Shown here in pieces: positions 43,877 through 54,203 of a DNA stretch of 64,000 bases (positions are counted from its first letter, which is position 1; every line of letters starts with the position of its first letter). Location of the stretch: the NCBI RefSeq assembly GCF_900129465.1, contig NZ_FSRA01000001.1:434001-498000 (forward strand), written 5' to 3'. The notes beneath the pieces were generated by a model. It was not told the origin of the DNA and ran no database searches. It saw nothing but the letters and a program-made list of their open reading frames with translations. The translations under genes were made by a program, and so were the position numbers. This stretch comes from Chitinophaga niabensis. Its GTDB lineage: Bacteria > Bacteroidota > Bacteroidia > Chitinophagales > Chitinophagaceae.

Positions 43877-46501
43877 ATGAACAGGCTTTCCACGAAAATT
43901 CTACTTTTAGCATTTCTCCTCGTCCCGGGTCTTTCCGGGCTGGCTCAAAAGGTCAGCGTAAGCGATCTTACTGTTGAACATCTTGAAAACCCCTTATCCG
44001 TAGATGCATCTGCACCCAGGTTAAGCTGGAAGATAACATCACAGCTTAAGAACACCCTGCAAACAGCCTATGAGATCAGGGTAGGCACGGATAAAAATGG
44101 CCTGGCTGCAGGGAAAGGGATTGTGTGGAAAGGTGCCGGCAAAACAAGCCAATCAGTGCTCATTCCCTATGAAGGCCCTGCATTGCAATCTAAAACACGC
44201 TATTTCTGGCAGGTAAGGGTCACTGATAACCAGGGCAATACTTCTCCCTGGAGCAGTGTGCAATTCTGGCAAACCGGCCTGAAGCCGGAAGACTGGACGG
44301 CCCAATGGATCGCCGTAAGTGAAAAGGATACCCTGGCAAGGAGCCCTTTGTTCAGAAAAGAATTCCCTGTAGCAAAGAAAATAAGATCCGCCCTTGCCTA
44401 TATCACGGCCAAAGGTTTGTATGAAGCCAGTATCAATGGCCAGCGCGTTGGGGATAGTTATCTTACGCCTGGCTGGACCAGCTATCGTAATCATCTTCAA
44501 TACCAGGTGTACGATGTAACGGCATCCCTGAAGAGTGGTACTAACGCCATCGGGGTAACGTTGGGAGACGGATGGTACAAAGGAAGGATCGGTTTTGAAG
44601 GGAAGCGCAGATTTTATGGCGATACCCGGGCTTTGCTGTTGCAGCTTGAAATTGAATATACGGATGGAACAAAAGAATCCATCAACACGGACCAAAGCTG
44701 GAAAACGGCCTACGGGCCTATCATGGCATCTGATATTTATGATGGGGAAACCTATGATGCCAGAGAAGAAAAGGCCGGCTCATGGGGCAATGTGCGCATT
44801 CTTGAAAAAGGCACAGAACAATTAGTTGGCATGAGTGGCCCCACGGTTAAAAAACACGAAACGTTCAAAGCCTTAAAAATATTTAGAACACCCAAAGGTG
44901 AAATCGTGGCAGACTTCGGGCAAAACCTGGTAGGCTGGGCTATAATTAAAGCAAAAGGCCCCGCCGGTACGCGTATTTCTCTCAGCCATGCGGAAGTGCT
45001 GGATAAAGAAGGTAATTTTTATACCGTAAACCTCAGGTCAGCAAAAGCGCAGGCTAACTATATCCTTAAAGGAAATGAGGAGCAGACATTCGAGCCGCAT
45101 TTTACATTTTTCGGTTTCAGATATGTGAGAGTAGAAGGGTATCCCGGTGAACTGAAACCGGAAGACCTCACAGCGGTAGCGCTGTATTCAGATATGGCCA
45201 CTACCGGAAAGTTCACTACATCTAATAACCTGCTGAATCAATTACAGCATAATATACAATGGGGCCAGAAAGGAAACTTTGTAGATGTGCCCACCGACTG
45301 CCCGCAACGTGATGAACGCCTTGGCTGGACCGGCGATGCACAGGCTTTTGCAAATACCGCCGCATACAATATGGATGTAGCCGGTTTCTTTACTAAATGG
45401 TTGAAGGATGTAAAAGCAGACCAGCAGCCAAATGGCCTGATCCCGCACGTGATCCCCAATGTACTCGGTGCAAAGGATGGCGCTTCTGCAGGATGGGCAG
45501 ATGTGGCTACCATCATTCCGTGGGACATGTATGTAGCCTATGGCGATAAACGTTTGCTGGAAGTACAATATGAAAGCATGAAAAAATGGGTGGGTTTCAT
45601 CCGCACCACCGCAAAGAATAATCTCTGGAACACCGGCTTCCATTTTGGCGACTGGCTGTTCTACCGCCCTGATGACGATAATGATGGCAGAGCTGCGGTA
45701 ACGGACAAGTACCTGATTGCACAGGCCTTTTATGCGCACTCTACGCAATTATTGATCAATGCGGCACAGGTATTAGGAAAACAGGAGGATGTTGAGCAAT
45801 ACACCAACTTACTCAAAGAGATCAAAAAGGCCTTTATTAGGGAATATATGACGGAAACAGGCCGCCTGGTGTCCAGCACGCAAACCGCTTATGTACTGGC
45901 CCTGCAGTTTGACATGTTGCCGGAGGAGCTGAGGGCTTCATCAGCAGAGCGGTTGGTAAACAATATCAAAAGCTACGGTAATCACCTGACCACCGGTTTC
46001 CTCGGAACACCTTATTTGTGCCATGTGCTTACCCGTTTCGGTTATACGAATGTGGCCTACGATCTGTTGATGCAGGAACGTTATCCTTCCTGGTTGTATC
46101 CTGTGAAAATGGGTGCTACCACTATATGGGAACGTTGGGATGGTATTAAACCAGACGGAAGTTTCCAGACACCTGGTATGAACTCCTATAACCACTACGC
46201 CTATGGTGCTATCGGAGACTGGATGTACCGGCATATGGCAGGGATCAATTCAGATCCCTCTGCACCGGGATATAAAAAGATCTATATCAGTCCTAAGCCG
46301 GGTGGTGGCATCACCAGTGTTTCCGGTGAGCTGCATACACCTTATGGATTAGTAAGCTCTTCCTGGAAGATAGAAGATAAAGTATTTAAGCTGGACGTAC
46401 AGGTGCCTGCCAATACCAATGCAAAGGTGGTGTTGCCGTTCGGAGGGAAGGAAACGGAAGTGGGTTCGGGAAGTTATCATTTTGAATGTAATGTGCCATA
46501 A
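43877..46501 (+). CDS. Alpha-L-rhamnosidase, GH78, exported
   Basis: 874 residues, signal peptide with cleavage near GLAQK. N-terminal Fn3-like Bac_rhamnosid_N module (LTVEHLENPLSVDASAPRLSWKI), then the lectin-like beta domain (ITAKGLYEASINGQRVGDSYLTPGWTSYRNHLQYQVYDVT), then the (alpha/alpha)6 barrel. The GH78 active-site stretch DVPTDCPQRDERLGWTGDAQ is intact (acidic residues in RDER and GDA), with a later GATTIWERWDGI and SYNHYAYGAIGDW. It hydrolyses alpha-L-rhamnosyl ends. It is transcribed alone, perhaps under the dyad next to its start, and faces the locus C operon across a shared terminator. Confidence 0.95.
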   Translation: MNRLSTKILLLAFLLVPGLSGLAQKVSVSDLTVEHLENPLSVDASAPRLSWKITSQLKNTLQTAYEIRVGTDKNGLAAGKGIVWKGAGKTSQSVLIPYEGPALQSKTRYFWQVRVTDNQGNTSPWSSVQFWQTGLKPEDWTAQWIAVSEKDTLARSPLFRKEFPVAKKIRSALAYITAKGLYEASINGQRVGDSYLTPGWTSYRNHLQYQVYDVTASLKSGTNAIGVTLGDGWYKGRIGFEGKRRFYGDTRALLLQLEIEYTDGTKESINTDQSWKTAYGPIMASDIYDGETYDAREEKAGSWGNVRILEKGTEQLVGMSGPTVKKHETFKALKIFRTPKGEIVADFGQNLVGWAIIKAKGPAGTRISLSHAEVLDKEGNFYTVNLRSAKAQANYILKGNEEQTFEPHFTFFGFRYVRVEGYPGELKPEDLTAVALYSDMATTGKFTTSNNLLNQLQHNIQWGQKGNFVDVPTDCPQRDERLGWTGDAQAFANTAAYNMDVAGFFTKWLKDVKADQQPNGLIPHVIPNVLGAKDGASAGWADVATIIPWDMYVAYGDKRLLEVQYESMKKWVGFIRTTAKNNLWNTGFHFGDWLFYRPDDDNDGRAAVTDKYLIAQAFYAHSTQLLINAAQVLGKQEDVEQYTNLLKEIKKAFIREYMTETGRLVSSTQTAYVLALQFDMLPEELRASSAERLVNNIKSYGNHLTTGFLGTPYLCHVLTRFGYTNVAYDLLMQERYPSWLYPVKMGATTIWERWDGIKPDGSFQTPGMNSYNHYAYGAIGDWMYRHMAGINSDPSAPGYKKIYISPKPGGGITSVSGELHTPYGLVSSSWKIEDKVFKLDVQVPANTNAKVVLPFGGKETEVGSGSYHFECNVP

Positions 46502-46513
46502 CAACATACATAA

Positions 46514-46545
46514 AAGAACGCCGGAACCTTGTTTCCGGCGTTCTT
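46514..46545. terminator. Bidirectional terminator between the rhamnosidase gene and locus C
   Basis: A 13-bp perfect stem (46514-46526 with 46533-46545), loop CCTTGT. Short T tracts follow on both strands and the flanking genes converge. Confidence 0.82.
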
Positions 46546-46552
46546 ATTTGCA

Positions 46553-47509
46553 TTAGTCAGGGATCTGTACCTGCTGCTCCTCTTCAGGGATCTGAATGTT
46601 CTTTACTTTTTCCAGTACCATAGATCCTGCAAACCGGTACTTTAAAGGGAATGCCGGATTGGTAATATCATCATAATAATATTCCAGGTATACAGTGGTA
46701 TATGTTTTCTCAAGATAGGGTTGTACCTCATCCATTCGCTTGCTGATAGTATAGGTGCCTTTTTGCTGAACGAAATTGATAGCCGGATTGCCTGAAGTTA
46801 ATGTAACGGTGCTATCCTGATTGAACCTTGCACTGATCTTATAGCCAGCCCTGTCTATAGCTTCTTCTTCTGTTACACCTGCATAAAAGAATACCGCATT
46901 TTCATTTACAACCCATGTATTCCTGTAGGGAGTGGTCAGGGCCGTCTGGCCGTTCTCGCTTCTTGTTCTGTCCCATACTGCACCGGCAACGGAATATCTT
47001 CCGGAGTAGTTATTGAATGGTATGATGCTGATCAGCGCTTTTTTGTAATGCTTCAGTATAGAAGGTGAATATCTGGAAGTGGAAACGATCTCTAATGGCA
47101 GAATGTATTTATTCACAAGGTCTATCCCATCCAGTTTCAGATCGATGGTAAGATGCCCGGTGTTTGAACCTTTTGGGATAGTAGCGGTGAGCGTTTTAAA
47201 GCTGTAGAACTCAGAGGGGAATTCTTTGAAATACAGGTCCTGCCGCAGGCGGAACCTGTCAAAGTTCAGGTTCTCAAGTGTATCCTTATCAAGGGCAACG
47301 GTAACATTTACATCCGTATTATTGTCAGTGGAGCCGCTTAATACGAGTGGGATCTTAAGAGGGATATTACCGCCCTGTTCCTTGTATTTCACATATACCT
47401 GCACCACCCCATTTTTACCAAATGCAACATACTTTGTAAAAAGTTCCTCTTCCCATTCTTTGTTGCACGCGCAGAGCGTGATCAACAGGAATAAATATAA
47501 ATACTTCAT
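46553..47509 (-). CDS. DUF1735/DUF4361-type surface lipoprotein (locus C)
   Basis: 318 residues; lipobox LITLCACNK gives Cys15. The N-terminal half has the BT_3987-like N-terminal (DUF1735) pattern (VNVTVALDKDTLENLNFDRFRL, LTATIPKGSNTGHLTIDLKLDGIDLVNKYILPLEI) and the C-terminal half a DUF4361-like lipocalin-type part (YSGRYSVAGAVWDRT, YYDDITNPAFPLKYRFAGSMVLEK). Such lipoproteins often follow SusD and are thought to bind glycan at the surface; no enzyme motif is visible. Last gene of the locus C operon, 13 bases after SusD. Confidence 0.83.
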   Translation of the reverse strand: MKYLYLFLLITLCACNKEWEEELFTKYVAFGKNGVVQVYVKYKEQGGNIPLKIPLVLSGSTDNNTDVNVTVALDKDTLENLNFDRFRLRQDLYFKEFPSEFYSFKTLTATIPKGSNTGHLTIDLKLDGIDLVNKYILPLEIVSTSRYSPSILKHYKKALISIIPFNNYSGRYSVAGAVWDRTRSENGQTALTTPYRNTWVVNENAVFFYAGVTEEEAIDRAGYKISARFNQDSTVTLTSGNPAINFVQQKGTYTISKRMDEVQPYLEKTYTTVYLEYYYDDITNPAFPLKYRFAGSMVLEKVKNIQIPEEEQQVQIPD

Positions 47510-47522
47510 GGTACTTTCGTTT

Positions 47523-49520
47523 TTAATTGAATGTTGTCCATCCTGGATTTTGTGTCAGTTTTCTGTTCGTTCTTAACTCGCTGTGGGAGATAGGCCAGAG
47601 GTACATCTTTTTTACAAAGATGGTGGGCATGGAAGGGATGGCAACCGGGATATAGAACAGGTCCCGCTGATCTTCCGTCATGTTCATATTACATCCCATC
47701 ACCTGTGTAGATTCTTCTACGGGTGCATCTTTCCAGCGTCTCAGATCATAGTAGCGATGGCCTTCGGCAAATAATTCGATCTGCCTTTCTCTTTTCAGGG
47801 CTTTCCTGAGGTTTTCTTTTGAAGCATAGATGCCGGCATCAAAATCCGGAACGCCGGCCCTGATGCGTATCTGGCTGAGGTATTTGCTGATCTCCTCTGC
47901 ATTTCTTGCAACAGTGATATTTCCTGTGCCCTGGTAGTTGGGAATATTGTGTGAGCCGTTCAATTCGTTCAATGCTTCTGCATAGATCAGCAGGATCTCT
48001 GCATACCGGATGGCGGGTTCAATTTTAGGTACTACAAATCCACCTTCCATAAATGAGTCGAATGGGTTGTAATATTTTTTGATCCCTAATCCCGTTCTGA
48101 TGTGGAAGGCAGGAGAGGAGGGTTGCTTACCGTCTGAATAGCCCCTGTAATAGAAAACCTGCTTATACCTGTCTTCCACCTTCCTGGCACTGGTGCCTTC
48201 CCACATACTGCCGTTATAAGCTACCGAAGCATAAAAGCGGGGTTCCCTGTTGGCGTACTGTAAGGATACTTTTGCGGGTAAGGGTTTATGGGAAGTATTA
48301 TTTACGGTAAAACCTGTTACCCTTGGGTTAACCGGTACATTGGCACCATCATTCATGTAATAGATATCTGCCTGTTTCTGTGTGATGCCATGTGTATTCC
48401 AGCCTTTCAATGAATAAGGTACCTGGTGCAGCACCATTTGAGCAACCCCTTCTGAGCTTTGTTCCGTAACGCGTGAAAAAATGATCTCAGGATTAGCGGT
48501 GTAGGCTAAAGCGCCGTTAAACAGCTGGCTGTAGGATTGAAAAGGGTCAATATCTTTCCATCCCAAAGGGAAGGCCTTTTCTGAATAAAGGGCATTAAAA
48601 GGCGGGATAATTGTTCTGGGTTGTGTGGCACTCTGATCCTGGGCATTAAAAGGAGCGGTGAACAGCTTGTAAACATTCATGTCTATCACATCTTTCGCTG
48701 CGGCGGCAGCTTTTGCCCATTTTACTTCATCATAAGTTTGAGTGATCAGCTTGCGGCCGGTATTATCAACAAGATCTGCCATTTCCGTATTGCCATTAAA
48801 AAGCGGGCTTGCTCCATACAGGTATACCTTTGCACGTGCAGCAAGCGCTGCGCCTCTTGTTGGCCGGGCAGCCTCCCTGTTGGTATGTTGCAGCGGAAGG
48901 TCCTTTGCGGCTATGGCCAGTTCCTTTGTAATGAAATCCACGCATTCATCATAGGAATTCCTGGGTTGCGCTAAATTCTGATACTCTGTTGTGTAATCGA
49001 TCCCTTCATCTGCAACAAGCGGTACCGGACCATATTTCCTTAACAGCAGCCAGTAATAGTAGGCCCTGAGAAAACGGGCCTCTGCTTTCTTTTGCAGGAT
49101 CTCCTCCGGTGTCATCTCCCGGTTCTTATCGATATTGTGAATGAAGATGGAAGCCTTGCGGATACCCTGGTAGCAGGATGACCAGGACCCCTGGTCCCAG
49201 GTTTCATCGTACTCCCCGTTTTTGTACCTCCGGTATTTATCATCCCGGTCTCCAAAGAACATATCATCGGATATGAAATTGAAGGGGGTGAATCCTTTAC
49301 TGGCAACATCAGCATTTTCATTGCGCAGGTGGGAGTAGGTGCTGGCCAGCCATTGGTCAGAATAATCCTTTTTAGTAAAAAGCGTGTCTGTATTCAACCG
49401 GTCTTTAAAAAAGTGGTCCATATTCAGATACTTCTTACAGGAGCTCAGGAACAGGATCCCTGCAAATGCACAGAGGAAGGAGATCCATTTATTCATTATA
49501 GTTTTGTTCATAATTTCCAT
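47523..49520 (-). CDS. SusD/RagB-family lipoprotein (locus C)
   Basis: 665 residues as annotated from the ATG 3 bases after SusC; the signal peptide begins at the third Met (MNKWISFLCAFAGILFLSSC, ATG at 49493), so the true start may be there. Lipobox LFLSSCKK. SusD pattern: YLNMDHFFKDRLNTDTLFTK, SCYQGIRKASIFIHNIDKN, AEARFLRAYYYWLLLRKYGPVPLV, and the C-terminal IRYAEILLIYAEALNELNG, LKRERQIELFAEGHRYYDLRRWK. At ~650 residues it is longer than the usual 500-600, with long inserts between. Partner of the SusC encoded just upstream. Confidence 0.95.
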   Translation of the reverse strand: MEIMNKTIMNKWISFLCAFAGILFLSSCKKYLNMDHFFKDRLNTDTLFTKKDYSDQWLASTYSHLRNENADVASKGFTPFNFISDDMFFGDRDDKYRRYKNGEYDETWDQGSWSSCYQGIRKASIFIHNIDKNREMTPEEILQKKAEARFLRAYYYWLLLRKYGPVPLVADEGIDYTTEYQNLAQPRNSYDECVDFITKELAIAAKDLPLQHTNREAARPTRGAALAARAKVYLYGASPLFNGNTEMADLVDNTGRKLITQTYDEVKWAKAAAAAKDVIDMNVYKLFTAPFNAQDQSATQPRTIIPPFNALYSEKAFPLGWKDIDPFQSYSQLFNGALAYTANPEIIFSRVTEQSSEGVAQMVLHQVPYSLKGWNTHGITQKQADIYYMNDGANVPVNPRVTGFTVNNTSHKPLPAKVSLQYANREPRFYASVAYNGSMWEGTSARKVEDRYKQVFYYRGYSDGKQPSSPAFHIRTGLGIKKYYNPFDSFMEGGFVVPKIEPAIRYAEILLIYAEALNELNGSHNIPNYQGTGNITVARNAEEISKYLSQIRIRAGVPDFDAGIYASKENLRKALKRERQIELFAEGHRYYDLRRWKDAPVEESTQVMGCNMNMTEDQRDLFYIPVAIPSMPTIFVKKMYLWPISHSELRTNRKLTQNPGWTTFN

Positions 49521-49523
49521 TGT

Positions 49524-52500
49524 TTAAAAATTGATAGTAAGTCCGCCCGTAACGGTTTTGGCTAATGGATAACTCATACCGTTGCCACTGGCCAGTTCCG
49601 GATCCCAGAGCTTCAGGTGGTCCCACACCATGAGGTTTTGCCCCATGAGATAGAACCGGGCACTATTGATATGTGCCCACCTGGTGATCCGCTGGGGCAC
49701 AGTATAACCCAGTTCAATATTTTTTAAACGCAGATAAGCACCATTGCGTAACCAGTAAGTGGATGGCCGGTAGTTATTGGCATTACCACCATAGCTGAGC
49801 CTGGGATATTTTGCATTGGGGTTCTCTGTGGCAGGATCGCCGGAGAGTTCTTTTTCTATCCACCTGTTGCCAGGCACGGCCACATCTGTGAGGATGTTGC
49901 CCCAGGCCCCTTCTACAAAGGGATATACGCTGGGGCCGTCAATGAAATAGGATGATTTTCCTGCTCCCTGGAAGTGCACATTGAAATCTATACCTTTCCA
50001 TCTCAGGGACATGCCTACGCCGTAGATCAGGCTGGGGATCCGGGATGCACCGATCGGAACAATATCGTCATCGTTGATAAGGCCGTCCCCATTTACATCC
50101 TTGTACTTTACATCTCCCGGCTGATAGGCGCCATACATCTGTTTGGGGCTGTTCTTAATATCTTCATAATCCCTGAATAAGCCCTGCGCGATCAAACCTC
50201 TTGCCTGATTGAGCCTGAACCCCTGCGTCATTCTATAAGGCAGGTTATTCGCTTCTTCATCAAATGCAATCACCTTGTTCTTAAAATAGGTGATATTACC
50301 TCTCATGGTGATGTCAATGGCCCTGATCTTTTTGTTCACATTGAACTGCGCATCAAAGCCCTGGTTTTCCATCACGCCCACGTTTGCCCATGGTTGACTT
50401 ACAATGCCCACCATGGCAGGTAAATGGGACCTTTGTTTATAGATCTTTTCTCTTTTTTCTTTAAACAGGTCGATGGTGACAGAGAATAAGTTCTTATAGA
50501 GGTTCATTTCAATACCAAGGTCCTGTTTGCGGGCTACCTCCCAGGTGAGCTGCTCAGAGGCCACCTGCTGGTAATACAAGCCGGGGAAAGCATTGGGACT
50601 GATGCTCTCGCCAAAATTATAGCCATCTCCTGCACCTATAGTACTCAGGTAAGAAAAGCGGCCGCCAAAATTGTCGTTTCCTACTTCCCCATAGGAGTAG
50701 CGAACCTTGAGGAAGTCCAGCCAGTCGTAATTATCTTTAAAGAATTTCTCTTCGGAGATATTCCAGGCAGCAGAAACGGCGGGGAAGAATCCAAACTGAT
50801 GACCGGGTTTGAAATTCTCCGAACCGGTATAACCGAAGTTGAATTCAGCGAGGTAGCGGTTATCGTATCCATACATCAAACGGCCTGATACCGACTGGTT
50901 CCTGCGGGGAATACCGTTCACGATATCTGTTCCCAGGTTCACTGTCTGCCTTTGTTCGCGCTGGAAGTATTTGGCGAGCCCTTCGATCCTGTGTTTCTGA
51001 AATCCACGGCTATATCTCAGTTCCAGCTCATAAACAGAAACCCGTTCGCCGGCTGCGCTGGTTTCCTGGAACATTAATGATTCCGGGGAAATACGATGCA
51101 TGATGAGGTTCCCATTCCGGTCCCTTCTTTTTTCTACATTATATTGCTCCGGCCATTTTTTTCTGCTGATATTGTTTTCGTTATTGGCGTCAAATGCAAG
51201 ACGGCCGGTAGCTCTCAATCCTTTGGTGATAAAATCCAGGTTCTGATCTATCACAAAATTTGTTTCTGCTTTGTTCCGCCAGTATTCCCTGTAACCGGTT
51301 TGTGTAGCCAGTACCCAGGGATTTGTTTTATTGCCGGTACCATAGGCAGGTACAAGCCCGTTGGAATAAGATTTTGGAATGGATACGGGAGACTGACCTA
51401 CCAGGGAATACCAGATATCATCTTTTAAACCGGGGTAATTTTTCTTTTCCAGGAAACCCGCAACACCAATCCGGAACAAAGTAGTTTTAGTAACATCCAG
51501 GTCCAGGTTGATCCTGTAATTCCAGCGGGAAAGGTTGGCATTGGTTTTATATTCCCTCAGGGAAGCATCTGATTTATACAATCCACCTTCGTCCACATAA
51601 CTACCGGAAACATAGAACCTGGCAATGGTAGCACCGCCATTGATATTCAATGCGGCCCTGTTGATGTTTGCACCGCTTTTCAGCATTTCATCCTGCCAGT
51701 TCACATTGGGATACAGATCGGGGTCAAGCCCAAGACGCAGGATCTCCAGCTCATTGGCGGTATACACCGGTTCCTGGTTCCTTGTTATTTTGGCTTCATT
51801 GACTAAAGCGGCGTAAGCATTCCCATCTACAAATTTGGGTGTACGGGTTCGTGTACTATAGGTGTGTTCTACCTTTCCGTCTATATTTATTTTACCCGTT
51901 TTTCCTTTTTTAGTGGTGATCAGTATAACGCCGTTTGCGCCTCTTGAACCATATATGGCGGTGGCAGAAGCGTCTTTTAATACAGAGAACGATTCTATAT
52001 CCTCGATATTTATTTCGTTGAAGGGACGCTCAAAACCATCTACCATTACCATGGCGGCACTGTTAGCTCCGAAGGTGGAAATACCCCTTATCCAGAATTC
52101 AGATTGGTTACTGCCCGGCTCGCCGCTACGCTGCATGGCAATTACACCTGCCACGTTACCTGCCAGTGCATTGGTAATATTAGCCCCTGCTGTTCGCAGG
52201 TCCTTGGGGTTTACGGTTGTGATGGCCCCGGTTACGGTCACCTTTTTCTGAGGCCCTGCTGCAGTGATCACCACCTGTTCCAGGGCATTGGTGTTGGCGG
52301 ACTTCATCACTACATTCACCACACGGTTTTCCCGTATGGCTACCTCCGTGGTAACATAGCCTACAAAGGAGAATATCAGCGTGTGAAAAGGTTCTACAGT
52401 GATCTTGTATCTTCCTTTCTCGTCCGTCATGGTGCCAAGCCCCACTCTGTCCTTCACCACAACATTGGCGAAGGGTAAGGGAAGGTTATTTGTATCGCTT

Positions 52501-52586
52501 ACGATACCGGTGACTTCTACTGTTTGTTGTGATAATGCCCTGGTTGAAATAGCAATGAAGATCAGGGATAGGTAAAAAATTCTCAT
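49524..52586 (-). CDS. SusC/RagA-family TonB-dependent receptor (locus C)
   Basis: 1020 residues; signal peptide ending at ALSQQ. CarbopepD_reg domain (VTGIVSDTNNLPLPFANVVVKD), EQVVITAAG, plug (FWIRGISTFGANSAAMVMVDGF, DIESFSVLKDASATAIYGSRGANGVILITTKKGKTGKI) and a barrel ending in ...KTVTGGLTINF. There is no STN domain, so control should come from the two-component system encoded across the divergent region rather than an ECF/FecR pair. Starts 15 bases after the NHL lipoprotein stop and is 3 bases from SusD, so one operon. Confidence 0.97.
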   Translation of the reverse strand: MRIFYLSLIFIAISTRALSQQTVEVTGIVSDTNNLPLPFANVVVKDRVGLGTMTDEKGRYKITVEPFHTLIFSFVGYVTTEVAIRENRVVNVVMKSANTNALEQVVITAAGPQKKVTVTGAITTVNPKDLRTAGANITNALAGNVAGVIAMQRSGEPGSNQSEFWIRGISTFGANSAAMVMVDGFERPFNEINIEDIESFSVLKDASATAIYGSRGANGVILITTKKGKTGKINIDGKVEHTYSTRTRTPKFVDGNAYAALVNEAKITRNQEPVYTANELEILRLGLDPDLYPNVNWQDEMLKSGANINRAALNINGGATIARFYVSGSYVDEGGLYKSDASLREYKTNANLSRWNYRINLDLDVTKTTLFRIGVAGFLEKKNYPGLKDDIWYSLVGQSPVSIPKSYSNGLVPAYGTGNKTNPWVLATQTGYREYWRNKAETNFVIDQNLDFITKGLRATGRLAFDANNENNISRKKWPEQYNVEKRRDRNGNLIMHRISPESLMFQETSAAGERVSVYELELRYSRGFQKHRIEGLAKYFQREQRQTVNLGTDIVNGIPRRNQSVSGRLMYGYDNRYLAEFNFGYTGSENFKPGHQFGFFPAVSAAWNISEEKFFKDNYDWLDFLKVRYSYGEVGNDNFGGRFSYLSTIGAGDGYNFGESISPNAFPGLYYQQVASEQLTWEVARKQDLGIEMNLYKNLFSVTIDLFKEKREKIYKQRSHLPAMVGIVSQPWANVGVMENQGFDAQFNVNKKIRAIDITMRGNITYFKNKVIAFDEEANNLPYRMTQGFRLNQARGLIAQGLFRDYEDIKNSPKQMYGAYQPGDVKYKDVNGDGLINDDDIVPIGASRIPSLIYGVGMSLRWKGIDFNVHFQGAGKSSYFIDGPSVYPFVEGAWGNILTDVAVPGNRWIEKELSGDPATENPNAKYPRLSYGGNANNYRPSTYWLRNGAYLRLKNIELGYTVPQRITRWAHINSARFYLMGQNLMVWDHLKLWDPELASGNGMSYPLAKTVTGGLTINF

Positions 52587-52601
52587 TAGAAGACAATTAA
52601 T

Positions 52602-53921
52602 TTATTCAACGGAGATTGTTCTGATCCTGCGGTTCTTTTGGTCTGCTACATAAAAAGTAGCGGCAGCCTCATCATAAGCGATACCCTGAGGCCTGTCGAA
52701 CTGCGCCTTTCGCAAGGGGCCGTCTGCATATCCGTATTCACGGGGTCTGCCGGCAAAAGTGCTTACCACACCTTCCGGTGTTATTTTCCGGATGCAGTGG
52801 TTCATTACATCCGCCAGGTAGAAATTATTGTTCTTATCAAAGGTGCCCTGCTGGGGATGATCAAAACGGGCATCCGCTCCAACGCCATCGCGGTGAGCGT
52901 GCTGCCCTCTGCCTCCGGCAAAATGCACCGGGGCATCCAGCATGCCGGTTTCCCTGTTGTACTTGGTTCTCAGCACATAGCTTTGGTTCACTACAACGAT
53001 GTAAGCAAAGTCGCCGCTGGGTGCAAACTGGATATTAAACTCCCAGTTCACATCATCTACCCGGTACATTAACCTGGAAGATTTTGTGGTACGGTCCCAT
53101 TTAAACATCTCACCTTTTGCATAGGAATTGAAAAAGAAATCTCCTGTTTTAGGATTGGCATCCCCTCCGTTTGTTGTCTGGGAAAAGATGAGCGAGTTCC
53201 ACCTTGTAAAGCCGGATTCAGGCGTGAGGATGGCTGTGCTCAATCCCCGCTCATCCCATTGGTCGTTGGTGACATAGAGGGTGTCAAAAGTAGGATTAAA
53301 GGCCAGTGTTCTGGGCCTGTCCAGCCCGTTCCCGGTCCTGAACAGGGTTTTTACCATGGTGCGTGCGGAATCGATAAATCTTAAGCCCCGGTATTCTTCC
53401 AGCAGGTAAAGATTTTTATGCTGATCAAAAACAAGCCAGTAAGGTTCTTCAAACTGTGCTTTCTTAATATCGCCATCCACTATCGCGGTTTTCCCGTCTT
53501 TGTCCGTAAAGCCCGCCAGCGTACCTACTACCGGGTTAAAAAGATAATTGAAGTGAGTGGTAGACGTCACTTCTTTCATGGCAGCGTCTGCACCAACTTT
53601 TACCTTTACCGGTCCCTCGCCTGCCTGGGAGGGGATCAGCACAAAAATGGTGTTGTTCTTTACCCCCACAACCGGTGCCGGTACATCATTGATAAATACC
53701 TTTACGATAGCGGGATCACTGCCAAAGTTCTCACCATAAATGATCATCTGCGTACCTACTCCTCCGCTATCAGGAGTGAACCTTTGCAGTGTCAGTGGTT
53801 TAGAGGGATCATACCTGGGAGTGGTATCAGGCTGTTTGCTCTTGGAACAGGCAAATAATAACAGGGCGCCACAGACGGCAATGGGAATGCTTCTCCGAAG
53901 CAACTTCAGGATTTTAATCAT
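52602..53921 (-). CDS. IPT/TIG and NHL-repeat lipoprotein (locus C)
   Basis: 439 residues; lipobox LLLFACSK (Cys25). An IPT/TIG immunoglobulin-like domain (TLQRFTPDSGGVGTQMIIYGENFG ... VFINDVPAPVVGVKNNTIFVLIPSQAGEGPVKV) is followed by an NHL-type beta propeller (EEPYWLVFDQHKNLYLLE, RPRTLAFNPTFDTLYVTND, ...VSTFAGRPREYGYADGPLRKAQFDRPQGIAYDEAAATFYVADQKNRRIRTI). These are surface glycan-binding candidates in Bacteroidota PULs. It is the first gene of the minus-strand operon, so it leads rather than follows SusC and SusD. Confidence 0.9.
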   Translation of the reverse strand: MIKILKLLRRSIPIAVCGALLLFACSKSKQPDTTPRYDPSKPLTLQRFTPDSGGVGTQMIIYGENFGSDPAIVKVFINDVPAPVVGVKNNTIFVLIPSQAGEGPVKVKVGADAAMKEVTSTTHFNYLFNPVVGTLAGFTDKDGKTAIVDGDIKKAQFEEPYWLVFDQHKNLYLLEEYRGLRFIDSARTMVKTLFRTGNGLDRPRTLAFNPTFDTLYVTNDQWDERGLSTAILTPESGFTRWNSLIFSQTTNGGDANPKTGDFFFNSYAKGEMFKWDRTTKSSRLMYRVDDVNWEFNIQFAPSGDFAYIVVVNQSYVLRTKYNRETGMLDAPVHFAGGRGQHAHRDGVGADARFDHPQQGTFDKNNNFYLADVMNHCIRKITPEGVVSTFAGRPREYGYADGPLRKAQFDRPQGIAYDEAAATFYVADQKNRRIRTISVE

Positions 53922-54203
53922 AACGTATTGTGCTTTTAATTACTCAAAGCATTTTTGATCTTTGAAATGTTACAGCAATTTTTGGACGTGGATAAGGTGG
54001 ATTTTGGTAGTGATCCGGCATCTTCACAGGTATTCAGCCAATACCGGATCTTTAAAAGTAAATGTACAGGTTGCCGGAATCTGCATGCCGCTATTTCGAA
54101 TCAAAAAAGATTTATATTGTATCATTCTTTCCCACGGTATGAAAAACGGGCAAAACCTGTCTTAATTTAAATTATTGATAATCAGGAGTTCCCTTTCCAC
54201 CTT
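53922..54203. other. Divergent regulatory region of locus C
   Basis: 282 bases between the minus-strand operon and the sensor kinase gene. It should hold the promoters of both and the binding site of the REC-AraC regulator. Two mutually exclusive hairpins are visible: GGTATT (54029-54034) with AATACC (54040-54045), and GATCCGG (54012-54018) with CCGGATC (54044-54050), which share two bases. Two short overlapping frames here are open by chance and show no protein-like sequence. Confidence 0.55.

Noticed and set aside
53955..54170. Two overlapping short plus-strand frames in the locus C divergent region
   Set aside because: They overlap each other in different frames, lack signal or motif, and lie where promoters are expected.
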